Of a stretch of 64,000 bases of DNA, positions 37,370 to 48,280 are shown piece after piece. The notes below the pieces were generated by a model. That model was not told the DNA's origin. It saw only the letters and a list, made by a program, of their open reading frames with translations, and searched no databases. The stretch spans positions 62,001 through 126,000 of the forward strand of contig NZ_NFZQ01000011.1 of NCBI RefSeq assembly GCF_002165135.1. Reading direction: 5' to 3'. Both the position numbers and the translations under genes were made by a program. How positions within the stretch are numbered: the first letter of the stretch is position 1; each line of letters opens with the position of its first letter. The stretch is from Pseudomonas sp. SID14000 (GTDB lineage: Bacteria > Pseudomonadota > Gammaproteobacteria > Pseudomonadales > Pseudomonadaceae).

Positions 37370-38584
37370 ATGAACACGCCCGCACACACTGCGTCAACCC
37401 AGCTACGGCTGACAGACATTCTTCACCCCGTGGTGGCGGGGATCGTTTCGGTCATCGTCAATTACGGCGGCACCTTCATCCTGGTGTTCCAGGCCGCCAA
37501 ACTGGCCGGGCTGAGCCCGGAGCTGACTTCATCATGGGTCTGGGCCGTGTCGATCGGCGTCGGCGTCAGTGGCCTGATCCTGTCCTGGTACAGCCGCGAG
37601 CCGGTGATCACCGCCTGGTCCACGCCGGCCGCCGCGTTCCTGGTCACGGCGCTGGCCAGCGTGCCCTACAGCGACGCCATCGGTGCCTACCTGTTGTCGG
37701 CCGCCGGCTTCGTGGTGCTGGGTGTGACCGGGTACTTCGAGCGCCTGGTGCGGGTCATCCCCGGCGGGATTGCCGCCGGGCTGCTGGCGGGTATCCTGTT
37801 GCAGTTCGGCATCGGTGCATTCGGCGGCCTGTCGGTCGACCCCGCCCTGGCCGGGCTACTGATCGGGGCCTATGTGACACTCAAACGCTTTACCGCCCGC
37901 TATGCCGTAGTAGGCATTCTGCTGCTGGGGCTGGGCTACCTGCTACTCCAGGGTCAGGTGGACCTGACAGCGCTAAAACTGGAATTCGCCTCGCCGTTGT
38001 TCACCGCGCCCACCTTCTCCCTCAACGCCGCCCTGAGTGTGGCCCTGCCGTTGTTCCTGATCACCCTCACCGGCCAGTACATGCCCGGCATGCTGGTGCT
38101 GCGCAATGACGGCTTCAAGACCAGCGCCAACCCGATCGTGGCAGTCACTGGCCTGGGGTCGTTGCTGATGGCACCGTTCGGGTCGCACGCCTTCAATATC
38201 GCGGCCATCACCGCCGCTATCTGCACTGGCAAGGAGGCCCACGAAGACCCGGGCAAACGCTGGGTCGCGGGTATCGCTGCCGGTGTCTGCTACATCCTCG
38301 TGGGGGTGTTCGGCGTCACCCTGGCCAGTGTGTTCATGGCCCTGTCGGCCACCTTCATCACCACTTTGGCCGGCCTTGCCCTGCTAGGCACCATCGGCAC
38401 CAGCCTGGCCAGCGCAATGGCCGATGCCCGTTCGCGCGAGGCGGCACTGATCACCTTCCTGGCGGCGGCAGCCAACATCAACCTGTTTGGCATTGGCGGA
38501 GCGTTCTGGGGGCTGGTCATTGGCTTGCTGGCCTATGCCGTACTGAACGGCAGCCTCCCCGGTTTCAGCCGCTCTCCCCGGTAA
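37370..38584 (+). CDS. benzoate/H+ symporter, BenE family
   Basis: A 404-residue inner-membrane transporter with about 12 hydrophobic segments. Family features include VVAGIVSVIVNYGGTFILVF at the start and the SSWVWAVSIGVGVSG block. The divergent MocR gene and the adjacent MFS gene suggest uptake of a catabolic substrate. BenE-family members are named for benzoate, but specificity varies, and no ben genes are near. Confidence 0.87.
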   Translation: MNTPAHTASTQLRLTDILHPVVAGIVSVIVNYGGTFILVFQAAKLAGLSPELTSSWVWAVSIGVGVSGLILSWYSREPVITAWSTPAAAFLVTALASVPYSDAIGAYLLSAAGFVVLGVTGYFERLVRVIPGGIAAGLLAGILLQFGIGAFGGLSVDPALAGLLIGAYVTLKRFTARYAVVGILLLGLGYLLLQGQVDLTALKLEFASPLFTAPTFSLNAALSVALPLFLITLTGQYMPGMLVLRNDGFKTSANPIVAVTGLGSLLMAPFGSHAFNIAAITAAICTGKEAHEDPGKRWVAGIAAGVCYILVGVFGVTLASVFMALSATFITTLAGLALLGTIGTSLASAMADARSREAALITFLAAAANINLFGIGGAFWGLVIGLLAYAVLNGSLPGFSRSPR

Positions 38585-38643
38585 GCGGGCTTTCCTCCAC
38601 CCTGCCGTGCGCCAGGTGCGCACGCCTTACTACAGGTATCGAC

Positions 38644-39843
38644 ATGCCCAAAGCTGGTCCTACGCTTCTTCCCCAAATTGCTGCCGTGCACTTCGTCAGC
38701 CATGTGCACATCATGCTGATTCCGGCGCTGCTACCCGTGCTACCCGGCTTGCTGGGGGTGGGGTTCGTCGAACTCGGCGTGGCCCTGGCCGTGTTCAACA
38801 TCGTCTCCGCCCTGGTGCAGGCGCCGCTGGGCTATGCCGTCGATCATTACGGTGCGCGCAAGGTGCTCAAGGCAGGCTTGCTGCTGGGTAGCCTCAGCTT
38901 CCTGCTGGTTGCGGTCAGCCCAGGCTATACGCTGCTGCTGGTGGCGATGGCCATGGCCGGCCTGGCCAATGGCGTGTACCACCCGGCCGACTATGCGCTG
39001 CTGGCCAACGGCATCGAACAAGGCCGCCTGGGGCGATCGTTCTCGATCCATACCTTTGCCGGTTTCCTCGGCTCGGCGGTAACGCCAGCCGTGTTTCTTG
39101 GCATTGCTTCGGTGTTCGGCACGCAGGCAGCTCTGGCGGCAGGCGCGGCAGTGGGGGTTGCTGCCTTACTGTTGATATCGGTGCCAGGCAGTGGCGTCTA
39201 TCAAGTCGCCAGGCCTGGCAGCACAAGTGGCGCTGGCCCCACAGCAACAGGTCGTGCGCGATTGTTCACGCCCATGCTCGGGGTGCTGACGGTGCTGTTC
39301 ATTTTGCTCAATCTGAGCACCAGTGCCATCGAGAAGTTCTCCGTAGCCGCGCTCGTCCAGGGCCAAGGGCTGACCCTGGCCTGGGCCAATACGGCGCTCA
39401 CGGCGTTTCTGCTCAGCAGTGCCGTGGGTGTGCTATGCGGTGGAGCCTTGGCTGACCGGACCCGGCGTCATGGCCTGGTGGCGGCATTGGCCTTTGCCTT
39501 GGCCGCGGCGTTGACTGCACTGGTGGCCCTGGGGCTGCTTCGGGGCTGGGGGTTGGTGGTGGTGCTGGGTGCCATTGGCTTGCTGACCGGGGTCATCGCC
39601 CCGTCGCGGGACATGCTGGTCAAGGCGGCGGCGCCACGCGGGGCCGAGGGCAAAGCCTTCGGGCTGGTCTCGACCGGCTTCAACATCGGCGGCGCCCTCG
39701 GGCCGGTGGCGTTTGGCTGGATGCTCGACCAGCGCCTGCCAAATGGAGTCTTCGTGGCGTCGATCGTATTCATGTTGCTGACGGTGCTGCTGACCCTGGC
39801 ACAGGAGGCTTACCTGGCCAGAAGACGCCAACAGCCTGCCTAG
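38644..39843 (+). CDS. MFS transporter
   Basis: A 399-residue major facilitator with 12 predicted helices; the loop 2-3 signature reads GYAVDHYGARKVLKAG and a related repeat ADRTRRHGLV lies in the second half. It follows the BenE gene by 59 bp on the same strand, probably in one operon. Substrate unknown. Efflux of a small molecule is as likely as uptake. Confidence 0.87.
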   Translation: MPKAGPTLLPQIAAVHFVSHVHIMLIPALLPVLPGLLGVGFVELGVALAVFNIVSALVQAPLGYAVDHYGARKVLKAGLLLGSLSFLLVAVSPGYTLLLVAMAMAGLANGVYHPADYALLANGIEQGRLGRSFSIHTFAGFLGSAVTPAVFLGIASVFGTQAALAAGAAVGVAALLLISVPGSGVYQVARPGSTSGAGPTATGRARLFTPMLGVLTVLFILLNLSTSAIEKFSVAALVQGQGLTLAWANTALTAFLLSSAVGVLCGGALADRTRRHGLVAALAFALAAALTALVALGLLRGWGLVVVLGAIGLLTGVIAPSRDMLVKAAAPRGAEGKAFGLVSTGFNIGGALGPVAFGWMLDQRLPNGVFVASIVFMLLTVLLTLAQEAYLARRRQQPA

Positions 39844-39895
39844 CCCCTGGGGCTGCGTTGCAGCCCTTTCCCGGCATTACCTGCGCACTAGCTAC

Positions 39896-41203
39896 TCAAG
39901 CGACTGGATTGGCATGCACCACCCGCCCACCTGCAGCCGGCCGATTGACGAACAGCACATCCAGCACACTGCTGTGCAACCCCTTCAACGCATTCCAGTT
40001 CGCTGACGCATGCACGTACCTGTCGCGCAACAATCGCTGTTCATCCTCGGCCAACCCAGGCTGTTCGCATTCACCCAGGGCAAACGCATGCAACTTGCGG
40101 CTGATGCCCAGCAGTTCATCCGGCAGCCGATGCTCGGCCTGCCCGCCCAGTTGCGCAAACGGCACACCAGCCCGCACCGCCAGCTCACGCATGATGCTCA
40201 GGTACACCCGGGAAAGCTGCCCCGCCACTTCCCGCTCCCGATACACCGCCGCATACACCTGCTTTTGCGCCTCATTCGGCCGGCCACCAGCAATCGGCAC
40301 CTCCCAGGCCAGCACCCGCGGCCTGGGCATACCCAGTTCGCCAAACGCTGACGTCAGCAAGGCACTGACTGTAGCATGCACGCGAGTCTGCTCGGCGCGC
40401 ACACCCAGCGGTACCCGCTGTGACTGCGGTTTGCACAGCAGCACCTGCTCCTGCGTGGTATCCGGGTAACCACCGCCAATGTTCGAGTGCACGCCCGGCA
40501 GCACTATGTCATGGCCGCTGCGCACCAGCGGGAAGTTATGCCGCTGCTCGTCCCCCGCCACCAGTTGCACCGCTTGCCGGGCAATGCCCGCGCCCAGGCC
40601 CAGGCGCAAGCCACCATGGCGGTCGTCGGCGGGGTCGAAGTCACCTTGGAGCGGCGCGATGATCGCCGCTACCGTGTCGAACAGGCCGATAAAGTTGATC
40701 ACGATGCCGCAGGGCACAGCCAACAGCCTGCCGCCGTCACCGTGCAGCAGGTTGGCCAGATGCCGTACCGCCGCCGCACCGCGGCTGAAACCGAACAAGT
40801 CGAACTCGACCCGCTCGACCCTCGCCTGCGGATGCGCCTGCGCCCAGTCCCGCAGTTGCCCGGCAATCCCCGCCAAGGCCTCGGCGACTCGCGCCTCGGC
40901 CCCCCTGCGCCCACGCCCGGTAGCCGAGGCATAGGCATGATCCGCCTCGCCCGCCAGGGTGCCCACGCCCTCGACATAGCGCTTCAGAAACGCCATGGTC
41001 CCGTCAGTATTGCCCCCCTGCGCCGGGTACAGCGCATGCAACAGGGCCACATTGCTCAAGGCATTGCCATAACTGGCACCCTTGCCCCTCGGTGCATCCA
41101 CTGGTATCACATTGTTCAGGTTGTTACCGGTGCCATCGAAGAACACGCCAAAACGCAGGGTGACCGGCGTAATAGGTGCAGTGCTGCAGCTGTTCAGGTC
41201 CAT
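39896..41203 (-). CDS. DUF2235 (Tle1-like) alpha/beta hydrolase
   Basis: A 435-residue hydrolase. LRFGVFFDGTGNNLNNV near the N-terminus and the nucleophile elbow FDLFGFSRGAAAVRHLANLL (G-F-S-R-G) are hallmarks of DUF2235 proteins, which include the type VI secreted phospholipase Tle1. A downstream Asp (GLFDTVAAI) fits the catalytic triad. I chose the ATG giving MDLNSCSTAP. No vgrG, PAAR or evident immunity gene is adjacent, so effector function is inferred from the family only. Confidence 0.82.
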   Translation of the reverse strand: MDLNSCSTAPITPVTLRFGVFFDGTGNNLNNVIPVDAPRGKGASYGNALSNVALLHALYPAQGGNTDGTMAFLKRYVEGVGTLAGEADHAYASATGRGRRGAEARVAEALAGIAGQLRDWAQAHPQARVERVEFDLFGFSRGAAAVRHLANLLHGDGGRLLAVPCGIVINFIGLFDTVAAIIAPLQGDFDPADDRHGGLRLGLGAGIARQAVQLVAGDEQRHNFPLVRSGHDIVLPGVHSNIGGGYPDTTQEQVLLCKPQSQRVPLGVRAEQTRVHATVSALLTSAFGELGMPRPRVLAWEVPIAGGRPNEAQKQVYAAVYREREVAGQLSRVYLSIMRELAVRAGVPFAQLGGQAEHRLPDELLGISRKLHAFALGECEQPGLAEDEQRLLRDRYVHASANWNALKGLHSSVLDVLFVNRPAAGGRVVHANPVA

Positions 41204-41434
41204 CGTCGTGCTTCCCGCTTGCGCAAAAAACACAAGCAGGCGCCAACACGCCGCAGCGAAACATCAGCCAATGGCCAGTCTTATGCAGGACATTTCCGGA
41301 CCTGCATGGCCCCCCGCAAGGATAAATTTCCCTACCGCCATTGGTCGCCACCCCCCCGGATGGATTAAAGTATCACCCCTTGCCAGGGCAGTTGCCTCCA
41401 GCTGCCTGCAGCCCCATACCAGGAACCGTCGCCG

Positions 41435-42394
<960 letters not shown>

Positions 42395-42398
42395 GCCC

Positions 42399-43343
42399 AT
42401 GCCCACCGCCTCGCTGGCCCAACCCGGCATCCGCATCGGCCTTGCCGAGCTGATCGACATGCGCCACCGCGTGCGCGAAATCCAGCTGTTTTCCCGGCCC
42501 GGCCAGCGCAGCCCGCTGGTGGGCCTGCACCACTCCAAACTGCGCGGGCGCGGCGTGGACTTCGACCAGGTGCGCGTGTACCAGGCCGGTGACGACGTGC
42601 GCAACATCGATTGGCGGGTCACTGCGCGGACCCAGGAGCCACACACCAAGCTGTTCCACGAAGAGCGCGAACGGCCAATCTTCATCCTCGTCGAGCAGAG
42701 CCAGCGGCTGTTCTTCGGCTCGGGGCTGATGTTCAAGTCGGTGCTGGCCGCCCAGGCTGCGGCGCTGTTCGGCTGGGCCGCGCTGGGCCACAACGACCGT
42801 ATTGGCGGGTTGGTGTTCGGCGACAACGAACACCACGAAATCAAGCCCCGGCGCAGCAAGCAGAGCCTGCTGCAACTGCTCAACCGCCTGGCCAAGGTCA
42901 ACCAGTCCCTGCACACCGAGGCCAGCCCCGGGGCCGACAGCCTCGGCCTGGCCCTGCGCCGCGCCCGCGAAGTGCTGCGCCCCGGCAGCCTGGCTATCGT
43001 GATCTGCGACGAACGCTCGCTCACCGCCCAGGTGGAACAACACCTGGCCATGCTCTCGCGCCATTGTGACCTGCTGCTGATGCCGGTGTCCGACCCGCTC
43101 GACCACGCCCTGCCCGCCGCCGGCCTGCTGCGCTTCGCCCAGCGCAGCGCGCAGCTGGAGCTCGACACCCTGGACGCCAACCTGCGCCAGGCCTACCGCC
43201 AGCAGGCCGAAGCGCGCATCGAACGCTGGGAGCTGATGGCGCAAAAGCTGCGCGTGCTGCTGATGCCACTGAGCACCCAAAGCGAAATGATCGAGCAACT
43301 GCGCGAATACCTGAACGCCCAGCGGCCACGGAGCGCGTCATGA
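42399..43343 (+). CDS. DUF58 domain protein
   Basis: A 314-residue protein with the DUF58 signature GVDFDQVRVYQAGDDVRNID followed by WRVTARTQEPHTKLFHEERE, inside a VWA-like fold. ATG lies 5 bp after the moxR stop. It works with MoxR in most bacteria. No transmembrane segment. Confidence 0.92.
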   Translation: MPTASLAQPGIRIGLAELIDMRHRVREIQLFSRPGQRSPLVGLHHSKLRGRGVDFDQVRVYQAGDDVRNIDWRVTARTQEPHTKLFHEERERPIFILVEQSQRLFFGSGLMFKSVLAAQAAALFGWAALGHNDRIGGLVFGDNEHHEIKPRRSKQSLLQLLNRLAKVNQSLHTEASPGADSLGLALRRAREVLRPGSLAIVICDERSLTAQVEQHLAMLSRHCDLLLMPVSDPLDHALPAAGLLRFAQRSAQLELDTLDANLRQAYRQQAEARIERWELMAQKLRVLLMPLSTQSEMIEQLREYLNAQRPRSAS

Positions 43344-43356
43344 AGAGCAACGGCCA

Positions 43357-43851
43357 ATGAACCCGCTTGACCAACTGCAGCCGTTGATCGCCCCCGCACC
43401 GATCGGCCTGTGGCCACCGGCACCCGGCTGGTGGCTGCTGCTGGCCGTACTGCCGCTGCTGGCCTGGGGCCTGTGGCGGGTGCGCCGCTGGCGCCCGGGC
43501 AAACGCCGCATCGTGCGTGCCGAACAACCATTGGACCCGGTACGCGTGGAAGCGCTGGCCGAGCTCGCCCGCCTGCCACGCCCCTACGACGGCGCCCCGG
43601 CCGGGGCTTGGCTGCAACAGATCAACGCCCTGCTCAAGCGCCTGTGCCGCAGCCACTACCCGGGCGCCAACAGCCATACGCTCAACGGTCGCCAGTGGCT
43701 GGCGTTTCTCGACAACCGCTGCCCGGCCGCTGGCCTGACCCGCTGGATGGTGCTGGTCGAAGGCGCCTACAAACCCGAGTGCAAGCTCGACGACAAGGCC
43801 ATCGCCGGGCTCAGCCAAGCCGTCGAAATCTGGATTCGCAAGCATGTTTGA
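43357..43851 (+). CDS. DUF4381 domain membrane protein
   Basis: A 164-residue protein: short periplasmic start (MNPLDQLQPLIAPAPIGLWP), one transmembrane helix (PGWWLLLAVLPLLAWGLW), then a cytoplasmic domain with LARLPRPYDGAPAGAWLQQI. It overlaps the next gene by 8 nt. Confidence 0.88.
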   Translation: MNPLDQLQPLIAPAPIGLWPPAPGWWLLLAVLPLLAWGLWRVRRWRPGKRRIVRAEQPLDPVRVEALAELARLPRPYDGAPAGAWLQQINALLKRLCRSHYPGANSHTLNGRQWLAFLDNRCPAAGLTRWMVLVEGAYKPECKLDDKAIAGLSQAVEIWIRKHV

Positions 43852-44920
43852 ACTGGCCTGGCCGTGGGTCTTCGCGCTGGTGCCGCTGCCGTGGCTGGCG
43901 CGCCTGGTGCTGCCGGCCGCCGACAGCGGCGAACCGGTACTCAAGGTGGGCTTCCTCAACGAACTGGAAGGCCTGGCCGGGCGCCGCGCGCGGCTCAACC
44001 TGCCGACCTGGCGCCAACAGGCACCCTTTGTCGTCATCTGGCTGTTGCTGCTGTGCGCGGCCGCCCGCCCGCAATGGCTGGGCGACCCGGTGCCAGTGGC
44101 TGCCAGCGGCCGCGACCTGCTGGTGGCGGTGGATGTGTCCGGGTCGATGGACTTCCCCGACATGCAGTGGCAGAACGAAGACATCAGCCGCCTCGACCTG
44201 GTCAAGGCGCTGCTCGGCGACTTTCTGCAGAACCGCGAAGGCGACCGCGTGGGTCTCATCCTGTTCGGCAGCCAGGCCTACCTGCAGGCCCCGCTCACCT
44301 TCGACCGGCGCACCGTGCGCACCTTCCTCGACGAAGCGCAGATCGGCATCGCCGGCAAGAACACCGCCATCGGCGACGCCATTGGCCTGGCGGTCAAGCG
44401 CCTGCGCCAACGCCCGGCACAAAGCCGGGTGCTGGTACTGATCACCGATGGCGCCAATAACGGCGGGCAGATCCACCCCTTGACCGCTGCCCGTCTGGCC
44501 GCCCAGGAAGACGTGCGCATCTACACCATCGGCATCGGCGCCAACCCCGAGGCCAGTGGCACCCCTGGCCTGCTCGGCCTGAACCCGAGCCTGGACCTGG
44601 ACGAAGCCTCGCTCAAGGAAATTGCCGACATCACCCACGGTACCTACTTCCGCGCCCATGACGGCGCCGAACTGGACGCCATCGGCGACACCCTCGACCA
44701 GCTTGAGCCAGTGGCCCAGCAACCGACCCAGGCGCGCACGGCCAAGGCCCTTTATGCCTGGCCCCTGGCCCTGGCCCTGCTGCTGAGCGTGCTGTTGGTG
44801 GTGGCCGTGCAATGGCCCGATAACCTGCTGCAGCGCCTGCTGCGCAAACCACGCTTCCTGCAACCGCACCCGGAATGGCGCCAGCGCCTGAAGCGCCTGC
44901 GCCTGAGGAGGCGGCGATGA
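43844..44920 (+). CDS. BatA-like VWA-domain membrane protein
   Basis: A 358-residue protein with two N-terminal membrane helices, a von Willebrand A domain whose metal site is intact (LLVAVDVSGSMDFPD; a later Thr in GKNTAIGDAIG; ITDGANNGG), and a C-terminal helix before a basic tail. Part of the Bat (aerotolerance-related) set. Confidence 0.92.
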   Translation: MFELAWPWVFALVPLPWLARLVLPAADSGEPVLKVGFLNELEGLAGRRARLNLPTWRQQAPFVVIWLLLLCAAARPQWLGDPVPVAASGRDLLVAVDVSGSMDFPDMQWQNEDISRLDLVKALLGDFLQNREGDRVGLILFGSQAYLQAPLTFDRRTVRTFLDEAQIGIAGKNTAIGDAIGLAVKRLRQRPAQSRVLVLITDGANNGGQIHPLTAARLAAQEDVRIYTIGIGANPEASGTPGLLGLNPSLDLDEASLKEIADITHGTYFRAHDGAELDAIGDTLDQLEPVAQQPTQARTAKALYAWPLALALLLSVLLVVAVQWPDNLLQRLLRKPRFLQPHPEWRQRLKRLRLRRRR

Positions 44921-46635
44921 TCGAACTGTGGCCCCAATGGTTGCGCCCGCTATGGCTGCTGGCCGTGCCCCTGCTCGGCTGGCTGCTGTACAAACTGTGG
45001 CACCGGCGCAAGCGCGCCGGGCGCTGGCAGATGATTCTGCCGCCGGCGTTCCATGGCGTACTGCTAGGCGGTGGCAGCGGCAGCACCAGCAAACTGCCGT
45101 GGGTAGCGCTGGGCCTGGCCTGGATGCTGGTGATCCTGGCCCTGCTCGGGCCCAGTTGGCAGCGCGTGGAAGAAAACCGCCAGCGCCCGGCCGACCCGCT
45201 GGTGATCCTCCTCGAACTGACCCCACAGATGCTCGCCGAGGACAGCCCGCCCAACCGCCTGGAGCAGGCGCGGCGCAAAATCCTCGACCTGCTGGAACAC
45301 CGTCGTGACAGTCAGACCGCGCTGGTGGTCTATGCCGGCTCCGCGCACACCCTGGTGCCGCTGTCCGACGACCTGGCTACCAGCCGCAACCTGCTCGAGG
45401 CGATCGACCCGTCGATCATGCCCAAACCCGGCCAGCGGGCCGACCTGGCCGTGCAAAAAGGCCTGGCCCTGCTGGCCCAGAGCGGCCTGGGCCAGGGCCG
45501 CCTGCTGCTGATCGGCTCGTCGCTCAGCGCCCCGGAGCGCCAAGGCATCGCCCAGGCCCTCGGCCGCCAGGGCCCGAGCCTGCTGATGCTGGGCATCGGC
45601 AGCCGCGAAGGCGCACCGGTGCGCCAGGCCAACGGCGAGTACCTCAAGGACGACCAGGGCGGCATCCTGTTGCCGCGCCTGGACAGCGCCAGCCTCAAGG
45701 GCTTCATCAGCGGCACGGGCGGGCGCTACCGGCATGCCCGTATCGACGACCTCGACCTGCGTGGCCTGGGCCTGTTCGACAACCCGCGCACCGGGCGCAA
45801 CGACGGCCGGACCCTGCAACTGGACAGCTGGGCCGACCAGGGTTACTGGCTGCTGCTGCCGCTGTTGCTGCTGGCCGCCTGTGCCGGCCGACGCGGCTGG
45901 CTGTTCTGCCTGCCACTGCTGCTGGCCCTGCCCCAGCCCAGCCAGGCCTTCGAATTCAACGACCTGTGGCTGCGCCCCGACCAGCAAGGTCAGCGCCTGC
46001 TGGAGCAAAACCGCCCAGCCAGCGCCGCGCGCCAGTTCCAGGACCCGCAATGGCGCGGCATGGCCCTGTACCAGGCGGGCGACTATAGCGGTGCCGCCGA
46101 AGCCTTTTCCCAAGGCGACACGGCCGCCGCCCACTACAATCGAGGCAATGCCCTGGCCCGCAGCGGTGAACTGGAAGCCGCCCTGGACGCCTACGAACAA
46201 GCTCTGGAACGCCAACCCGACCTGCAGGCGGCGCTGGACAACCAGGCGCTGGTGCAGCAACTGCTGCAACAGCGCGAGGCCAAGGCCGAGGAGCAACCGG
46301 CCAGCAGCGATGCGCAAGGCACGCCCGGCAGCGAAACCGAAGGCAACAGCAGCTCGGCCAACAGCCCAGCCCAGGGCACGCCCGGCAACGACGAACAACC
46401 CAGCGCCGAGCAGCCCGGCGAAGGCAGCAGCAACAGCCAGGTAGCACCCGGCAACCAGGCCGGCGCGGATGACAGCGTCATCCAGCCGCCGCAGCGCCCG
46501 GTATCGACCAGCCTCGATGCCGAACAGCGCCAGGCCCTGGAACAATGGCTGCGGGAGATCCCCGACAACCCGGCGGAGCTGCTGCGGCGCAAATTCTGGT
46601 ATGAACAGCAATTGCATCAGGAAACCCCACGATGA
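44917..46635 (+). CDS. BatB/BatC-like VWA + TPR protein
   Basis: A 572-residue fusion: two N-terminal helices, a VWA domain with a degraded metal site (VILLELTPQML in place of D-x-S-x-S), a further helix near residue 315, TPR-like repeats (AAHYNRGNALARSGELEAAL), then a low-complexity Gln/Ser/Gly/Pro-rich stretch and a conserved-looking basic end. The start overlaps batA by ATGA. Many bacteria split this into batB and batC. Confidence 0.88.
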   Translation: MIELWPQWLRPLWLLAVPLLGWLLYKLWHRRKRAGRWQMILPPAFHGVLLGGGSGSTSKLPWVALGLAWMLVILALLGPSWQRVEENRQRPADPLVILLELTPQMLAEDSPPNRLEQARRKILDLLEHRRDSQTALVVYAGSAHTLVPLSDDLATSRNLLEAIDPSIMPKPGQRADLAVQKGLALLAQSGLGQGRLLLIGSSLSAPERQGIAQALGRQGPSLLMLGIGSREGAPVRQANGEYLKDDQGGILLPRLDSASLKGFISGTGGRYRHARIDDLDLRGLGLFDNPRTGRNDGRTLQLDSWADQGYWLLLPLLLLAACAGRRGWLFCLPLLLALPQPSQAFEFNDLWLRPDQQGQRLLEQNRPASAARQFQDPQWRGMALYQAGDYSGAAEAFSQGDTAAAHYNRGNALARSGELEAALDAYEQALERQPDLQAALDNQALVQQLLQQREAKAEEQPASSDAQGTPGSETEGNSSSANSPAQGTPGNDEQPSAEQPGEGSSNSQVAPGNQAGADDSVIQPPQRPVSTSLDAEQRQALEQWLREIPDNPAELLRRKFWYEQQLHQETPR

Positions 46636-48266
46636 GTCGCTTCGGCGTCTTTCTCCTCAGCCTGCTCTGGGCCGTGCTGGCCCAGGCCGAACCAGTGCTG
46701 CAGGCCAGCGTTGACCGTACCCGCCTGGAAGCTGGCGAAAGCCTGGAGCTGACCCTGGAAAGCCAGGACGTCACCCAGTTCGGCAAGCCCGACCTGCGCG
46801 CGCTGGAGGGTGACTTCGAAGTGCGCGGCACGCGCCAGCTGAACAGCCTGCACAGCCTCGACGGCGAAACCCGCGCCAGCACCCGCTGGATCATCACCCT
46901 GCTGCCACGGCGCAGTGGCAGCCTGCGTATCCCCGAGTTGCAACTGGGCCAGTCGCACAGCCAGGCCATCGAACTGCAAGTGCTGCAGGCCGACGCCAGC
47001 CGCCAGGACAGCGCCTCGCAGGTGTTCATCGAAGCCACGCTCGACAGCAACGAGGTCTACGTCCAGGCCCAGGCCGTACTCACCCTGCGCATCTACCATT
47101 CGGTGGCACTGTACGACGACAGCAGCCTCAGCCCGCTGCAACTGGAGAACGCCAAAGTCGAACCGCTGGGTGAATCGCGCACCTATGAAAAGGAAATCAA
47201 CGGCGTCCGTCACGGCGTGATCGAAACCCGCTATGCCGTGTATCCCCAGCAAAGCGGCACCCTCGACATCCCGCCGCTGACCTTCACCGCTACCGCCGCC
47301 GCCAGCCCGGACGAAGCCCCACAAACCAACGGCACGGCCCGGGCCGGCCACCAGGTGCAGGTCAGCTCGCTGCCGTTACGCCTGGCCGTACGGCCGATTC
47401 CGGCGGCCTGGCCGGCTGGCGTGCCGTGGCTACCGGCCCGCAGCCTGACCCTGGAAGAGCACTGGAACCCCGACCCTGGCAACCAGCAGGTGCAGATTGG
47501 CGACTCGCTGACCCGCAACATCACCTTGCGTGCCGAAGGCTTGTCCAGCACCCAGCTGCCACCGCTGCCAGCCACCGAAATCACCGGCCTGCGCCGGTAC
47601 CCCGACCAGCCATTGCTGCGCAACGAAATCAGCGACCGCGGCATGACCGCCAACCGCGAAGAGCGCGAAGCCCTGGTGCCGACCCACAGCGGTACGCTGG
47701 CCCTGCCGGCGCTGGAAGTGGCCTGGTGGAACACCCGCGAAGACCACCTGGAGCACAGCAGCCTGCCGGCACGCACGCTGAATGTGCAGGACAACCCGGC
47801 GCTGAGCGCCGACACCCCGGTTGGCGACAACAGCAGTGCCAGCAGCTTGCTGTGGCCCTGGCAGCTGGCCACCCTGGTGTTCGCCCTCACCACCGTGCTG
47901 GGCTTTGCCCTGTGGTGGCGCGCCCGCTCGCAGCCGGCGGTGCTGCGCGCCGCCCAGGCCGGGCCGAGCCCACGTACCCTGCTGGACGACCTCAAGCGCG
48001 CGTGCCAGGCCAACGACCCCCAGGCCACCCGTCAGGCGCTGGACGCCTGGGCCCGCCAGCAGCCGGAAACCCTGGCCGAGATGGCCGCACGGTTCGTACC
48101 GTTGTCGGATGCGCTGGATGGGTTGAACGGGGCGCTGTATAGCGAGAGCGGCCAGTATTGGCAGGGTGAGGATTTGTGGCGGGCAATCGGCACGATTCCG
48201 CCGGCTGAGCAGGTGTTGTTGCCAGCGGGCGAGAACGGCAGCCTGCCGCCGCTCTATCCCAAGTAA
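46632..48266 (+). CDS. BatD-like protein
   Basis: A 544-residue protein with a signal peptide (cleavage after QAE, about residue 20), repeated beta-sandwich domains (LQASVDRTRLEAGESLELTL near the start), and one helix near residue 410 (LLWPWQLATLVFALTTVLGF) followed by a cytoplasmic tail. It ends the operon, which lacks an obvious terminator before the REP cluster. ATGA overlap with the preceding gene. Confidence 0.9.
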   Translation: MSRFGVFLLSLLWAVLAQAEPVLQASVDRTRLEAGESLELTLESQDVTQFGKPDLRALEGDFEVRGTRQLNSLHSLDGETRASTRWIITLLPRRSGSLRIPELQLGQSHSQAIELQVLQADASRQDSASQVFIEATLDSNEVYVQAQAVLTLRIYHSVALYDDSSLSPLQLENAKVEPLGESRTYEKEINGVRHGVIETRYAVYPQQSGTLDIPPLTFTATAAASPDEAPQTNGTARAGHQVQVSSLPLRLAVRPIPAAWPAGVPWLPARSLTLEEHWNPDPGNQQVQIGDSLTRNITLRAEGLSSTQLPPLPATEITGLRRYPDQPLLRNEISDRGMTANREEREALVPTHSGTLALPALEVAWWNTREDHLEHSSLPARTLNVQDNPALSADTPVGDNSSASSLLWPWQLATLVFALTTVLGFALWWRARSQPAVLRAAQAGPSPRTLLDDLKRACQANDPQATRQALDAWARQQPETLAEMAARFVPLSDALDGLNGALYSESGQYWQGEDLWRAIGTIPPAEQVLLPAGENGSLPPLYPK

Positions 48267-48280
48267 GTGGTTGCCTGTGC

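Noticed and set aside
45064..46617. 517-codon minus-strand frame opposite the BatB-like gene
   Set aside because: Ala/Gln/Val shadow of a real VWA/TPR gene in an intact operon.
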